From: Clostridium sp. AM49-4BH
GTDB taxonomy: Bacteria > Bacillota > Clostridia > Lachnospirales > Lachnospiraceae
Reading direction: 5' to 3'
Assembly (NCBI RefSeq): GCF_003478335.1
Contig: NZ_QUFB01000008.1
Span: forward strand, 17,868 to 81,867
Length of the DNA stretch: 64,000 bases
The notes beneath the pieces are model-generated. The model was given only the letters and a program-made list of their open reading frames with translations, did no database searches and had not been told where the DNA came from. The position numbers and the translations under genes were made by a program. Shown one piece after another: positions 8,956 through 20,000 of the stretch. Position 1 is the first letter of the stretch, and each line of letters starts with the position of its first letter.

Positions 8956-11900
8956 TTATTTCGCACCTTCTGAAATTGTAGCAATATCGACGATAGATAA
9001 CTTATCTTCCTCGTTTTCCAAACTGGTAAGCAGTGCATCTGCCGTATCCAAAGATGTTAAACAATTTACACCGGTCTCAATTGCTGTACGGCGGATCAGG
9101 AAGCCATCCTTTAACTTATCGCCGTGCGTTGGTGTATCGATAACCAGATCGATCTGATGCTCTAACAGCAGATCCATCAGTGTCGGTGACTCTTCATTGA
9201 TACGGTTTACAGCCACAACCTGTACGCCATGCTCATTTAATACTCTGGCAGTATTTCTCGTTGCAAAGATCTCATATCCAAGAGCCTTGAAACGACGTGC
9301 AATATCGACAGCCTCTAACTTATCCGCATCCTTTACGCTGAGTATCATCTTTTTATGCTTTGGAAGATCAACGCCTGCGCCTAAGAACGCTTTATACAAC
9401 GCCTCATTAAACGTCTTGGCAATACCCAGACACTCACCGGTAGATTTCATTTCCGGTCCCAAGCTGATCTCTGCGCCGCGAAGCTTTTCGAAGGAGAATA
9501 CCGGCATCTTAATTGCCAAATATGCTGCCTTTGGTGCAAGCCCCGGCTCATAACCAAGATCTCTGATCTTCGCACCAAGGATCACACGAGAGGCCAGATC
9601 AACGATCGGGATACCCGTCACTTTACTGATATATGGAACGGTTCGGCTGGAACGAGGATTTACTTCGATCACATACACCTCATCCTGATATACGATAAAC
9701 TGAATGTTGATCAATCCAATAACATGCAGTGAACGCGCTAATTTTCTTGTATAGTCAACAAGCACATTCTGAATCTTTTCAGAAATTGTCTGTGCCGGAT
9801 AAACAGAGATACTATCTCCGGAATGAATACCTGCACGCTCAATGTGCTCCATGATTCCAGGGATCAAAATATCCTCGCCATCACATACCGCATCCACTTC
9901 GATCTCCTTGCCCATCAGATATTTATCAATGAGGATCGGATGCTCCTGATGATAACGGTTGATCACTGCCATAAATTCTACAATATCCTTATCATTCACG
10001 GCAATCTGCATGCCCTGTCCCCCCAATACATAGGAAGGACGGATAAGCACCGGATATCCAAGTTCATTAGCTACCTTAAGCGCTTCTTCTGTTGTAAAGA
10101 CAGTGTCACCCTTTGCACGAGGAATGCAGCACTCCTCCAAAATATCATCAAAAAGTTCTCTATCCTCCGCAGCATCAACGTTCTTTGCGCTGGTTCCTAA
10201 TATTTTAACGCCCATTTTCATCAAGGATTCTGTCAGGTTGATCGCTGTCTGTCCACCGAACTGCACAACTGCTCCATCCGGTTTTTCCAAACGAACGATA
10301 TTCTCAACATCCTCTGGTGTCAACGGCTCAAAATACAATTTATCAGCGATATCAAAGTCTGTACTTACCGTCTCAGGGTTGTTATTTACAATGATCGTCT
10401 CATAACCTTCCTGCGACAACGCCCACACACTGTGTACAGAGCAATAGTCAAACTCAATTCCCTGTCCGATTCGGATCGGGCCGGAACCGAGTACCATGAT
10501 CTTTTTGCGTTCGTGGTTATCTTCCACTTCGTTTTCGCCATCAAAACAGCTGTAATAATACGGCGTTTCAGAAGCAAATTCTGCTGCGCAGGTATCTACC
10601 ATCTTAAACGCTGCGGTGATACCATACTCATAGCGAAGGTTCTTTATCTCCTCTTCTGTTTTTCCTGTCCAACGTGCGATCACGTTATCCGGGAATTCCA
10701 TACGCTTTGCCTCTTTGAGAAGTTCTTTATCTAACTTGCCTCCACAAGCTTTGATCTTCTTTTCCATTTCCACTAAGATCGCGATCTTATCAATGAACCA
10801 TTCATCGATCATTGTGACCTCGTGGATACGATCATAACTTGCAATACCACGGCGAAGAATCTCTGCGATCAAGTAAATGCGGCGGTCATCAATTACATGA
10901 AGCTGTTCTAATACTTCCTCATCAGACATATTATCATAATCACCGGTTTCTAAGCAGTCCACATGCTGTGCCAGAGAACGAAGTGCTTTCATCAAGCCAC
11001 CCTCAAAGCTGGTACAGATACTCATAACCTCACCGGTTGCTTTCATCTGTGTTGTCAATGTACGTTTTGCCGTAATAAATTTATCAAAAGGAAGTCTTGG
11101 AATCTTGACAACCACATAATCAAGTGCCGGCTCAAAACTAGCATACGTCTTACCTGTTACCGCATTCGGGATCTCATCTAATGTGTATCCCAGCGCGATC
11201 TTCGCAGATACTTTGGCGATCGGATATCCGGTTGCCTTTGATGCTAATGCAGAAGAACGGCTCACACGAGGGTTTACCTCGATAACAATATATTCAAAAG
11301 AGGTCGGATGTAAGGCGAACTGTACGTTACATCCACCGGTAATACCAAGTTCATCAATAATACGGAGTGCAGAAGTACGAAGCATCTGATACTCTTTATC
11401 CGACAACGTCTGTGATGGCGCAACAACGATACTATCACCGGTATGTACACCAACCGGATCTAAGTTCTCCATATTACATACCGTAATACAGGTTCCGTTG
11501 CTGTCACGCATAACTTCATACTCTATCTCTTTCCAACCGGCGATGCAGCGCTCAACAAGCACCTGTCCTACACGAGAAAGACGAAGTCCATTTGATAAGA
11601 TCTCCTCCAATTCTTCGCGGTTATGTGCAATACCACCGCCGGAACCACCCAAGGTGTACGCCGGACGAAGAACCACCGGATAACCGATCTTTTCAGCAAA
11701 CGCAACACCGTCTTCAATATTTTCCACCAATTCAGATGGTGCACAAGGCTCACCGATGCGCTCCATCATATCCTTAAATTCCTGGCGTCCCTCTGCATTA
11801 CGGATCGTCTCCGCTGTTGTTCCGAGAAGTTTCACGCCATGAGACTCTAAAAATCCGGACTCTGCTAATTCCATTCCTAAGTTCAGTCCGGCCTGCCCAC

Positions 11901-12171
11901 CCATATTCGGCAAAAGACTGTCCGGCTTCTCAACCTCAATGATGTGTTCGAGCACTTCAACCGTAAGAGGCTCGATATATACTTTATCTGCAATATCTTT
12001 ATCCGTCATGATCGTCGCCGGATTGGAGTTTACTAAAATAACCTCCATGCCCTCTTCTTTCAAAGAGCGGCACGCCTGCGTTCCGGCATAATCAAACTCA
12101 GCAGCCTGTCCGATAATGATCGGACCGGAACCTATTACTAATACTCGCTTAATTCCTTCTAACTTTGGCAT
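8956..12171 (-). CDS. carB: Carbamoyl-phosphate synthase, large (ammonia-using) subunit
   Basis: 1,071 residues, full length. It makes carbamoyl phosphate from bicarbonate, two ATP and ammonia channelled from CarA, feeding pyrimidine and arginine synthesis. Two homologous ATP-grasp halves are clear. The first opens [24 protein letters not shown] and has [13 protein letters not shown]. The second has [19 protein letters not shown] and [16 protein letters not shown]. The C-terminal MGS-like allosteric domain (from about residue 930) includes [30 protein letters not shown] at 12171 follows GAGG by eight bases, and 42 bp separate it from carA. The order GS-like, ANTAR, carA, carB suggests one operon. 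Confidence 0.98.
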   Translation of the reverse strand: MPKLEGIKRVLVIGSGPIIIGQAAEFDYAGTQACRSLKEEGMEVILVNSNPATIMTDKDIADKVYIEPLTVEVLEHIIEVEKPDSLLPNMGGQAGLNLGMELAESGFLESHGVKLLGTTAETIRNAEGRQEFKDMMERIGEPCAPSELVENIEDGVAFAEKIGYPVVLRPAYTLGGSGGGIAHNREELEEILSNGLRLSRVGQVLVERCIAGWKEIEYEVMRDSNGTCITVCNMENLDPVGVHTGDSIVVAPSQTLSDKEYQMLRTSALRIIDELGITGGCNVQFALHPTSFEYIVIEVNPRVSRSSALASKATGYPIAKVSAKIALGYTLDEIPNAVTGKTYASFEPALDYVVVKIPRLPFDKFITAKRTLTTQMKATGEVMSICTSFEGGLMKALRSLAQHVDCLETGDYDNMSDEEVLEQLHVIDDRRIYLIAEILRRGIASYDRIHEVTMIDEWFIDKIAILVEMEKKIKACGGKLDKELLKEAKRMEFPDNVIARWTGKTEEEIKNLRYEYGITAAFKMVDTCAAEFASETPYYYSCFDGENEVEDNHERKKIMVLGSGPIRIGQGIEFDYCSVHSVWALSQEGYETIIVNNNPETVSTDFDIADKLYFEPLTPEDVENIVRLEKPDGAVVQFGGQTAINLTESLMKMGVKILGTSAKNVDAAEDRELFDDILEECCIPRAKGDTVFTTEEALKVANELGYPVLIRPSYVLGGQGMQIAVNDKDIVEFMAVINRYHQEHPILIDKYLMGKEIEVDAVCDGEDILIPGIMEHIERAGIHSGDSISVYPAQTISEKIQNVLVDYTRKLARSLHVIGLINIQFIVYQDEVYVIEVNPRSSRTVPYISKVTGIPIVDLASRVILGAKIRDLGYEPGLAPKAAYLAIKMPVFSFEKLRGAEISLGPEMKSTGECLGIAKTFNEALYKAFLGAGVDLPKHKKMILSVKDADKLEAVDIARRFKALGYEIFATRNTARVLNEHGVQVVAVNRINEESPTLMDLLLEHQIDLVIDTPTHGDKLKDGFLIRRTAIETGVNCLTSLDTADALLTSLENEEDKLSIVDIATISEGAK

Positions 12172-12213
12172 ACGAAAACCTCATTTCTTTTTGTATTTTA
12201 TTGACTGTGTCTA

Positions 12214-13313
12214 TTATTTACTCATCATTTTCATAAACTCATCAAAGAGCAGTTCGGAATCCTTTGGGCCCGCATTCGCCTCCGGATGAAACTGTACCGT
12301 TTTGATCGGTTCATTTAAGTATAAAAGACCCTCTACGGTTTTATCATTGACATTGATAAACCACGCTCTGCCACCGACTTGTCAATGGAGTCTGCATCAA
12401 CCACATATCCATGGTTCTGTGATGAAATATATACCTTTCCTGTTTCCAGATTCTTTACCGGATGATTCGCACCACGGTGTCCATATTTCATTTTATAGGT
12501 TTTAGCATCATGTGCAAGTGCCATCAACTGATGTCCCAAACAAATCGCAAAGATCGGAATACCGGATCCTGCCAAAACACGGATCTGCTCGATCACTGCC
12601 GTACACTCGGAAGGATCTCCCGGTCCATTAGTGATCATAATGCCGTCCGGCTGCTCTGCGATAACATCCTGTGCCGCAAAATTCTGTGGATAAACAGTAA
12701 CTTCGCATCCACGATTTAACAGACAGCGTATAATATTCTTCTTCGTTCCAACATCGATCACAACCACTTTTCGCTCTACCGGCACTTCCTCAGAGCCGAT
12801 ATCTCCCGGTTTGTATGTTTCTTTCTCTTTGCAGGATACTTTTTCTACTACACCAACCACTTTATAATCTTTGAGCTTTGGTAAAATTTCCTCAAGATCA
12901 TAATTCTCATTTGTGGTGATCATTCCATTCATCGTTCCCTTTTCACGCAAGATCTTCGTTAAAGCACGGGTATCAATTCCGTAAATTCCCGGAATATCAT
13001 TTTCTTCCAAGAAATGCTGTATCGAATCTTCCGAACGGAAATTGCTTGGCATACGGGATAACTCTCTTACGATAAAACCATCCGGCCAGCCTTTTTTCGA
13101 CTCCATATCTGCATAACATACGCCATAATTACCAATCAAAGGATAAGTCATCGTTACTGCCTGCCCTGCATAACTAGGATCAGTCAGTACCTCCAAATAA
13201 CCAGTCATCGATGTATTAAATACAATTTCACTGATCACTTCTTTCTGTGCTCCCATACTTTTACCTTCAAAGACAGTTCCGTCTTCTAAGATCAAAAACG
13301 CTTTTGTCATCAT
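12214..13313 (-). CDS. carA: Carbamoyl-phosphate synthase, small (glutaminase) subunit; one-base frameshift
   Basis: The glutaminase subunit supplies ammonia to CarB. The N-terminal CarA domain opens MTKAFLILEDGTVFEG. The glutaminase domain has the nucleophile Cys in FAICLGHQLMALA. As read, the frame breaks near 12366: GTGGCAGA is followed by GCGTGGTTTATC in another frame, so one base is missing. The wrong frame stops at 12333. With one base restored the protein continues AWFINVNDKTVEGLLYLNEP, then KTVQFHPEANAGPKDSELLF, and ends at 12214 with 366 residues, the family length. The catalytic His and Glu (HPE) lie only in the restored part. The start at 13313 overlaps the ANTAR stop as ATGA and has AAAGGA nine bases upstream, which indicates translational coupling. 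Confidence 0.93.
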
Positions 13314-13870
13314 AGATCCCATTCCTTTCCGTTCAGTTCTAGTATCATTTCAGCAGTCTCAACCATGTTGGTACCACTGTCCATACTTATTTTTTGTATA
13401 TAGTGATGTGCTTCCTCTTCTGTTATGTGGTTTCGATCCATTAACAGCTCTTTTGCCGTAACGATCTTTTTCTGATCCTGCTCAGAGCGTGCCTTTGGCT
13501 TTTTCTTTTGCTTCTTACGCCATCGATAATACTGTGATAGCATTATTTCCAAGGTGCTCATCAGATCCTGTACCTTAAAGGGCATCGGTAGTGCCATCAG
13601 ACCGCGCACATCGCAGTCTGCCAGTTTTACCGGTGATGCCAGCAATAGCATCTGAAACCCCTTAGGGAGATATTCGTAAATCTCTGAATAGTGCATATCC
13701 GAGAAGCGATAACCACAAATAACAATTCCGCCATCAAGCGAATTTGCAGCACTTACAATCTGTGCACCACTGTCACACACAAGGGTGACATCATGACCAT
13801 TTTTATTCAAAATCCGCCGAAGATTTTTAGCATCTTCAATCTTTGGAAAAGCGATAATAATATCTGCCAT
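13310..13870 (-). CDS. ANTAR-domain RNA-binding antiterminator with a pseudo-receiver
   Basis: 186 residues. The N-terminal part (about 1-110) has the receiver fold, but the strand that should carry the phospho-acceptor reads GGIVICGYRFSDM, with no aspartate, so phosphorylation is unlikely. A very basic linker follows (RWRKKQKKKPKAR). Then comes an ANTAR three-helix domain (about 130-180): IVTAKELLMDRNHITEEEAHHYIQKISMD. ANTAR proteins bind paired hexaloop hairpins in nascent RNA and stop them terminating. ATG at 13870 has GGAGGT upstream. It lies 36 bp after the GS-like gene and is coupled to carA by an ATGA overlap. Together this suggests nitrogen-linked antitermination with a non-phosphorylation input. 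Confidence 0.87.
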   Translation of the reverse strand: MADIIIAFPKIEDAKNLRRILNKNGHDVTLVCDSGAQIVSAANSLDGGIVICGYRFSDMHYSEIYEYLPKGFQMLLLASPVKLADCDVRGLMALPMPFKVQDLMSTLEIMLSQYYRWRKKQKKKPKARSEQDQKKIVTAKELLMDRNHITEEEAHHYIQKISMDSGTNMVETAEMILELNGKEWDL

Positions 13871-13906
13871 GCTGTCAGCAAACCTCCTATCGCGCTTTAA
13901 GAATGT

Positions 13907-15217
13907 TTATATCGTTCCCAGATATTTCTCTCTTTCCCAAAGTGTTACCTGCTTGCAGTACTCATTCCACTCTGCCTCTTTGGTGTGGATCATGTGATTC
14001 TTAATGTGGCTTTCTAACACACTACTTAACAGCTCATCCTGTTCAAACTGTTTAACAGCTTCATGCAGGGTTCGCGGAAGATTGCCCTGTGGATTGTTCT
14101 CTCCTTCACTTTCCTCCATTGACCGCGGTGGAACCAAGCCCTCTCGGATCCCTTGCAATCCTGCTGCCAGGCAGGCTGCAATCACGAGATATGGATTAGA
14201 AGCCCCATCCGGACTGCGCAACACGATACGCGCCCCGTCTCCACCAATCGACGTTAAACGAATCAGTGGACTATCATTGGTAAACGACCAGCCAACCGCA
14301 ACCGGTGCTAAATATCCCGGTATCAAGCGCTTATAGGAGTTCACGATTGGATTTGTGATCAAACTCATCCCCTTCATATGACGAAGCATTCCCGCCATAA
14401 ACTGATACCCATCCGCGCTAATGCCATGTTCATCACTGTCGCTGCAAAAGATGTTCTTGCCATTTTTGCTCAATGAAAACGTAAAATGTGCACCAGAACC
14501 TTTGACATGCTTACGAGGCTTCGGCATGAACGTTGCATGTACACCGTGTCGTTTTGCGACAGTTCGTACTACCAGACGAGTCGTCATGATATTATCCGCT
14601 ACTGTCAGTGCATTATCGTGTGCCATCTCCAAAGCATGTTGCGCCGCCTCATCCGAATGATAGGAGCTTTCCACTTCAATGCCCATGTCTGCCAAATACA
14701 ATACCATGTCACGTCTTGTATTCTCACCGCCATCAGAAGGCCCAATATCAAAATAGCCGCCCCGTTCGGATGACTGATTGGTCGGCTCTCCATTTTCATC
14801 CAGATCGAACAGGAAGAATTCATGCTTGATACCTACATCAAGTGTATATCCCATCTGCTCTGCCTCTGCGATGACCTTTTTTAGAATATAACGGCTGCTT
14901 CCCTTAAACGGAGTACCATCCGGCTTAACAATGTCACAAATAAAACGTGCCACTTTGCCGTTCTGTGGTCTCCACGGAAAAGTTACAAACGTATCCAAAT
15001 CCGGAACCAAAAACAGTTCTTCATAGCCAACACCACGGAATCCGTCTACCGCTGCACAGTTAAATCGACACCGACCGCCTAGGATCTTGTCGATCTGATC
15101 AACTGTTGTTGCCATATTTTTCAGATTACCGGCAATATCGGTAAACTGAAGTCGTATAAACTTAACATCTTCTTCTTCAATCAAATCCAGTATATCCTGT
15201 CTGGTATACTTTGCCAT
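13907..15217 (-). CDS. Glutamine-synthetase-I-like protein lacking most catalytic residues
   Basis: 436 residues, collinear with GSI-alpha enzymes (opens MAKYTRQDILDLIEEEDVKF; ATHATFMPKP-type core; ends WEREKYLGTI). Compared from memory with the E. coli/B. subtilis GlnA motifs, most active-site residues are replaced. Asp50 is Asn53 (RFNCAAVDGF). Metal ligand Glu129 is Lys131 (GIKHEFFLF). Glu212 and Glu220 become Ser188 and Ala195 (YHSDEAAQHALEM). Flap Glu327 is Leu303 (IPGYLAP). Arg339 is Asp315 (TNDSPLIR). Metal ligand Glu357 is Val332 (ARIVLRSPD). Glu131, His269, Arg344 and Arg359 equivalents remain. It is unlikely to make glutamine, and a sensor, scaffold or different ligase are alternatives. 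The start at 15217 was chosen for GGAGG five bases upstream, although a longer in-frame start exists at 15256. Confidence 0.85.
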   Translation of the reverse strand: MAKYTRQDILDLIEEEDVKFIRLQFTDIAGNLKNMATTVDQIDKILGGRCRFNCAAVDGFRGVGYEELFLVPDLDTFVTFPWRPQNGKVARFICDIVKPDGTPFKGSSRYILKKVIAEAEQMGYTLDVGIKHEFFLFDLDENGEPTNQSSERGGYFDIGPSDGGENTRRDMVLYLADMGIEVESSYHSDEAAQHALEMAHDNALTVADNIMTTRLVVRTVAKRHGVHATFMPKPRKHVKGSGAHFTFSLSKNGKNIFCSDSDEHGISADGYQFMAGMLRHMKGMSLITNPIVNSYKRLIPGYLAPVAVGWSFTNDSPLIRLTSIGGDGARIVLRSPDGASNPYLVIAACLAAGLQGIREGLVPPRSMEESEGENNPQGNLPRTLHEAVKQFEQDELLSSVLESHIKNHMIHTKEAEWNEYCKQVTLWEREKYLGTI

Positions 15218-15259
15218 CATGTCCTCCATTCTGCGCCTGTGTAAGGGGCTCATCATGCT

Positions 15260-15331
15260 AACTATGTCTTTCCATACGTTTCTTCTGTTATAGAACTGAT
15301 ATAAAACCGTATATTTTTTGACCCTATTATA
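15260..15331 (-). promoter_or_regulatory. Promoter and 5' leader of the GS-like/ANTAR/car operon
   Basis: Extended -10 TGG-TATAAT (TATAAT at 15326-15331) with no good -35. A second identical GGTATAATAGG block lies 26 bp upstream (15352-15357 core). The leader of about 100 nt contains a 7-bp hairpin with one bulged G and a six-base loop GAAAGA (15260-15280). A six-base loop recalls ANTAR targets, but the usual A at loop position 1 and G at position 4 are not met. Confidence 0.4.
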
Positions 15332-15369
15332 CCAATTTACACATTCATCCTATTATACCTATAAATGAG

Positions 15370-15406
15370 AAGAGCGTCAACACTTTTTGAAAGTGCGACG
15401 CCCTTC
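15370..15406 (-). terminator. Possible terminator downstream of gltD
   Basis: Hairpin with inner stem CACTTT/AAAGTG (3-nt loop) and outer stem AAGAGCGTC/GACGCCCTT with one mismatch. It lies about 90 bp beyond the gltD stop and just before the GS-like promoter. There is no clean T tract, so the call is tentative. Confidence 0.4.
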
Positions 15407-15493
15407 TTGTTGGATTTTGTTATAAAAGATCAAGGGACTAAAGTCCACATAATCTTATTAAAGCAAGGAAATGCTTTGCAGACTTCTTTCGAA

Positions 15494-16975
15494 CTATTCC
15501 AGATTGGTATAGCCCATGAGCGCCTTATCTACCTCTTTGGCGACATGACGTCCCTCGTTAATACCCCATACGACTAATGACTGTCCACGGTGCATATCAC
15601 CGGCCGTATATACTTTATCTACATTTGTCTTGTAGCTGCCCGGTTCCGTCTCTACATTAGTGCGGGCATTTAGTTTTACGCCAAACGCTTTTGCGATATA
15701 ATCCTGTGTTCCCAAGAAACCGGCTGCGATCAACACGTAGTCTGCCGGGATCTCAAACTCACTGCCGGCGATCTCTGTCATATTCATTCGTCCGGTCTTA
15801 GGATCCTTTTTCGGCTCCAGTTTGACAAGCTTAACTTTCTTAAGCTTGCCGTTTTTATCGGCTATAAATTCCTTGACAGTTGCCTGATAAATACGTGGAT
15901 CCTGTCCATATACAGCGATTGCCTCTTCCTGACCATAATCTGTCTTGCAGACTCTTGGCCACTCCGGCCATGGGTTATTCTGTGCTCTCTGATCCGGAAG
16001 TTTTGGCATCATCTCAATCTGTACGACACTCTTTGCACCCTGACGTACCGCCGTACCAACACAATCATTACCGGTATCTCCACCACCGATCACTACGACA
16101 TTTTTTCCTTTAGTGTTGACCCAGTTTTTCTTTTCACCGGTTAATACGTTTTTGGTAGAACGCGTCAAAAAGTCAACTGCAAAATAAATGCCATCTGCCT
16201 CACGCCCCGGAGCCTTAATATCTCTCGGATTGGATGCACCGCAGCATAAGATCACACTGTCATACTGCTGCAACAGATCGGACGCTTTAATATCTTTGCC
16301 GACATTCGCATTGACAACAAATCTGATACCTTCCTTCTCCATGACTTTCTGCTTACGGTCGATCACCCATTTTTCCAATTTCATATTTGGAATGCCGTAC
16401 ATCAGTAAGCCTCCGATATGATCGTTTCTCTCATAAACCGTAACACTGTGACCACGTTTGTTTAACTGATCTGCTGCCGCAAGTCCGGAAGGGCCTGATC
16501 CAACGATCGCAATCTTCTTTCCGGTACGTACCTTTGGTGGATTTGCTTCCATCAAGCCATGTCGATATCCATACTCCACAATATAATTTTCGTTCGCCTT
16601 GCAAGTGACCGGTGTATCATGCAAACCGCAGGTACAAGCTGCTTCACATAAGGCAGGACACACTCTTGATGTAAATTCCGGAAAGTTATTCGTCTGACGC
16701 AGCATTTGAAGAGCTTTCTCATAGTTGCCACGGTAGATCAGATCATTCCACTCCGGAACCAGATTATTCAGAGGGCATCCGGAGGCCATTCCACCGATCA
16801 TCATGCCCGACTGGCAAAACGGCACTCCACAGTTCATACAACGTGCTGCCTGCTCTTTACGGTCTTTTTCACGCATTGGTGCATGAAATTCATTAAAGTT
16901 TTTGATGCGCTCTAGCGGTTCTATTGCCGCATTGTCTTTTCGTTCATATTCCATAAATCCCGTAGGTTTTCCCAT
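15494..16975 (-). CDS. gltD: Glutamate synthase small subunit (NAD(P)H-oxidising)
   Basis: 493 residues. It passes electrons from NAD(P)H through FAD and 4Fe-4S clusters to GltB. The N-terminal cysteine-rich iron-sulfur part has AARCMNCGVPFCQ and CPALCEAACTCGL. The FAD Rossmann motif is KIAIVGSGPSGLAAADQL and the NAD(P) motif is NVVVIGGGDTGNDCVG. The C-terminal FAD part is YTAGDMHRGQSLVVWGINEGR. The start is placed at 16975 (MGKPTGFMEY) because GGAGG lies eight bases upstream; the longer frame begins inside that ribosome site. It follows gltB by 33 bp, as in the standard gltBD operon. Confidence 0.96.
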   Translation of the reverse strand: MGKPTGFMEYERKDNAAIEPLERIKNFNEFHAPMREKDRKEQAARCMNCGVPFCQSGMMIGGMASGCPLNNLVPEWNDLIYRGNYEKALQMLRQTNNFPEFTSRVCPALCEAACTCGLHDTPVTCKANENYIVEYGYRHGLMEANPPKVRTGKKIAIVGSGPSGLAAADQLNKRGHSVTVYERNDHIGGLLMYGIPNMKLEKWVIDRKQKVMEKEGIRFVVNANVGKDIKASDLLQQYDSVILCCGASNPRDIKAPGREADGIYFAVDFLTRSTKNVLTGEKKNWVNTKGKNVVVIGGGDTGNDCVGTAVRQGAKSVVQIEMMPKLPDQRAQNNPWPEWPRVCKTDYGQEEAIAVYGQDPRIYQATVKEFIADKNGKLKKVKLVKLEPKKDPKTGRMNMTEIAGSEFEIPADYVLIAAGFLGTQDYIAKAFGVKLNARTNVETEPGSYKTNVDKVYTAGDMHRGQSLVVWGINEGRHVAKEVDKALMGYTNLE

Positions 16976-17008
16976 CGCTTTTTCCTCCATCTTTTAACTT
17001 ATGCCTGT

Positions 17009-20000
17009 TTACCGGTTCTTGTGTGCGTAGAATGCTTCGATCTGTGCCTGCTCATAGCTTAAACCTCTCTCTTCCATCTGAGCGATCAATTGCAACATTC
17101 TACTATAGTCATAAGAGATAATCTTCTTAAATTTCGGAAGATACTCGCTAAAGTGATCTAACACCATCTGTCCCTTTTCGGAACCTGTTGCAGCAACATG
17201 TTCTTCGATCATTGCTTTCAGATCTAAGACATCATATTTATCCGTTACCGGTTCGCTGGATACCAGTTCCTTGTTTAACTTCAGATAAAGGTCACTGTTT
17301 TCATCCAAAACATAAGCAACACCGCCGCTCATTCCGGCTGCAAAGTTCTTGCCCGTCGGTCCCAGTACGACGACACGTCCACCGGTCATGTACTCACATC
17401 CGTGATCACCGACACCCTCTACAACAGCCGTTGCACCAGAATTTCTGACACAAAAACGTTCTCCGGCGATACCATTAATAAATGCTTTACCGCTGGTTGC
17501 CCCATACAGTGCAACGTTACCGATAATGATATTATCCTCTGCCTTAAAATTAGATCCTTTCTCAGGATAGACAACGATTGTTCCACCGGATAATCCTTTT
17601 CCCATATAATCGTTGGAATCACCAATCAACTCCAATTTAAGTCCTTTTGGAATAAATGCTCCAAAACTCTGTCCACCGCTGCCATGGCATTCTACAGTGA
17701 TCGTATCTGCTTCCAATCCTTCATGGAACCTCTTGGTGATCTCAGAGCCGAGAATCGTTCCCAGGGAGCGGTTTAAGTTCGTAACATTCACGGAAATCTT
17801 AGCTTTTTCACCAGTCTCCAATGCTGTTTTCAACTTAGGAAGGAACACCTTTTCGTCCATTGTCTTCTCAAGTTCGAAATCAAATTTATTTTTTGGATTA
17901 AATTTATTTTCTTTGCGCTCACCCGCAAAACTTGCATCCAGTATCGCACTAAGATCAATGTGTTTTGCCTTCTCTTCTTCACCATCCTTGATCTTCAGCA
18001 GATCAGTACGTCCGATCAGATCATTGACCTTGCGAATTCCAAGTGCTGCCATATATCGCGAAGTTCCTGCGCAATAAAACGCATAAAGTCTCAACGTATT
18101 CCGGTTTGCCCATAAAACGCTTACGAAGTTCCGGATTCTGTGTTGCAACACCTACAGGACAAGTATCAAGATTGCAGACACGCATCATGACACAACCCAT
18201 AGTAACTAACGGAGCTGTTGCAAAACCATACTCCTCTGCGCCGAGCAATGCTGCCACGAGAACATCACGACCGGTCATTAATTTACCATCTGTCTCGATC
18301 ATAACACGGGATCGAAGGCCATTCATGATCAATGTCTGGTGAGTCTCTGCAAGTCCCAGTTCCCAAGGAAGTCCGGCATTGTAAATCGAACTTCTCGGTG
18401 CTGCTCCGGTACCTCCATCATATCCTGAGATCAAGATAACTGCAGCTCCGGCTTTGGCAACACCGGCTGCGACAGTCCCGACACCTGCTTCAGAAACCAG
18501 TTTAACAGAAATTCTGGCATCTTTATTACTGTTTTTCAGATCGTAGATCAACTGTGCCAGATCTTCGATCGAATAAATATCATGATGCGGTGGTGGGGAG
18601 ATCAAGCTGACACCAGGTGTTGAATGTCTTGTCTTGGCGATCCATGGATACACTTTACCACCCGGCAAATGACCACCTTCACCCGGCTTAGCGCCCTGTG
18701 CCATCTTAATCTGAATCTCCTTAGCACTTACCAAATAACGGGAAGTGACACCAAATCGTCCTGATGCCACCTGCTTGATCGCAGAGCATCTGCTGTCCGG
18801 GGCACCGGCTGTCTCAAGACGTTCCAGACTCTCACCGCCCTCGCCACTATTGGACTTACCATGCAAACGATTCATAGCGATTGCCAACGTCTCGTGTGCT
18901 TCTTGAGAAATAGATCCATAAGACATTGCTCCGGTCTTAAAACGCTTCACAATCTCGTCCACACTCTCAACTTCATCGATTGGAATGCCTTTCTTCGGGA
19001 ACTTGAAGTCAAGCATACTGCGCAGGGTCATCTTGTTTTCTTTTTCATCAACAGTCTTGGTATACTGCTTAAACAGATCATAACTTCCTGTCCACGTTGA
19101 TTGCTGCAGCAAATGGATTGTTTCCGGATTATAAAGATGGGCTTCTTTACCGCCTCTTGCCTTATGCTGTCCTCTGCTCTCCAAATTCAAGTCTACGCGA
19201 AGTCCTAACGGATCAAATGCGGAAGAATGAAGTTCATCTACCTGATTTTGGATATCTTCCAAAGTAATTCCACCCACACAGCTAACTGTATTCGTAAAAT
19301 ATTTTTCAATGACATCCTGATCAATACCAATCGCCTCAAAGATCTTTGATCCCTGATAAGATTGAATTGTTGAAATACCCATTTTAGAGGCAATTTTTAC
19401 AATGCCATGTAAGACAGCTGCATCGTAATCATCTACTGCTGCATAATAATCTTTGTCCAGCATTCCATTGTCGATCAATTCCTTGATCGTGCTATGTGCA
19501 AGATACGGATTAATAGCACTTGCACCATAACCCAATAAAGTTGCAAAATGATGCACTTCTCTTGGTTCTGCTGTCTCAAGTATCATATCAACGCTTGTTC
19601 TTTTCTTGGTTGTTACCAAGTGATGCTGCATCGTTGCCGTAGCCAGCAGAGACGGGATCGCAACGTGATTTTCATCTACACCACGATCTGTCAGGATCAA
19701 AATATTTGCGCCCTCTTTATACGCACGGTCTGCCTCTAAGCAAAGACGATCCAACGCTTTTTTTAACGATGTATTTTTATAATACGTGATCGGAATCTCT
19801 TCCACCTTAAATCCATCTTTATTCAGTGTCTTGATCTTAAGAAGATCCGTATCTGTAAGGATTGGATTTTTGATCTTGAGCATTTTGCAGTTTTCTGCCT
19901 TTTCCTCTAACAGATTACCATCCTGTCCAATATAAACACTCGTAGAAGTTACAATCTCCTCACGGATCGCATCGATCGGCGGATTTGTTACCTGTGCAAA

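Noticed and set aside
13314..13322. Three extra N-terminal codons on carA
   Set aside because: The ribosome site AAAGGA directly abuts that ATG; the ATGA overlap start at 13313 has proper spacing.
15260..15280. A proven ANTAR hexaloop target
   Set aside because: The six-base loop lacks A at position 1 and G at position 4 and no paired second hairpin was found, so it is reported only as a candidate.
18021..18151. Programmed frameshift in gltB
   Set aside because: Two separate one-base shifts are needed, with no slippery heptamer or stimulating structure visible.
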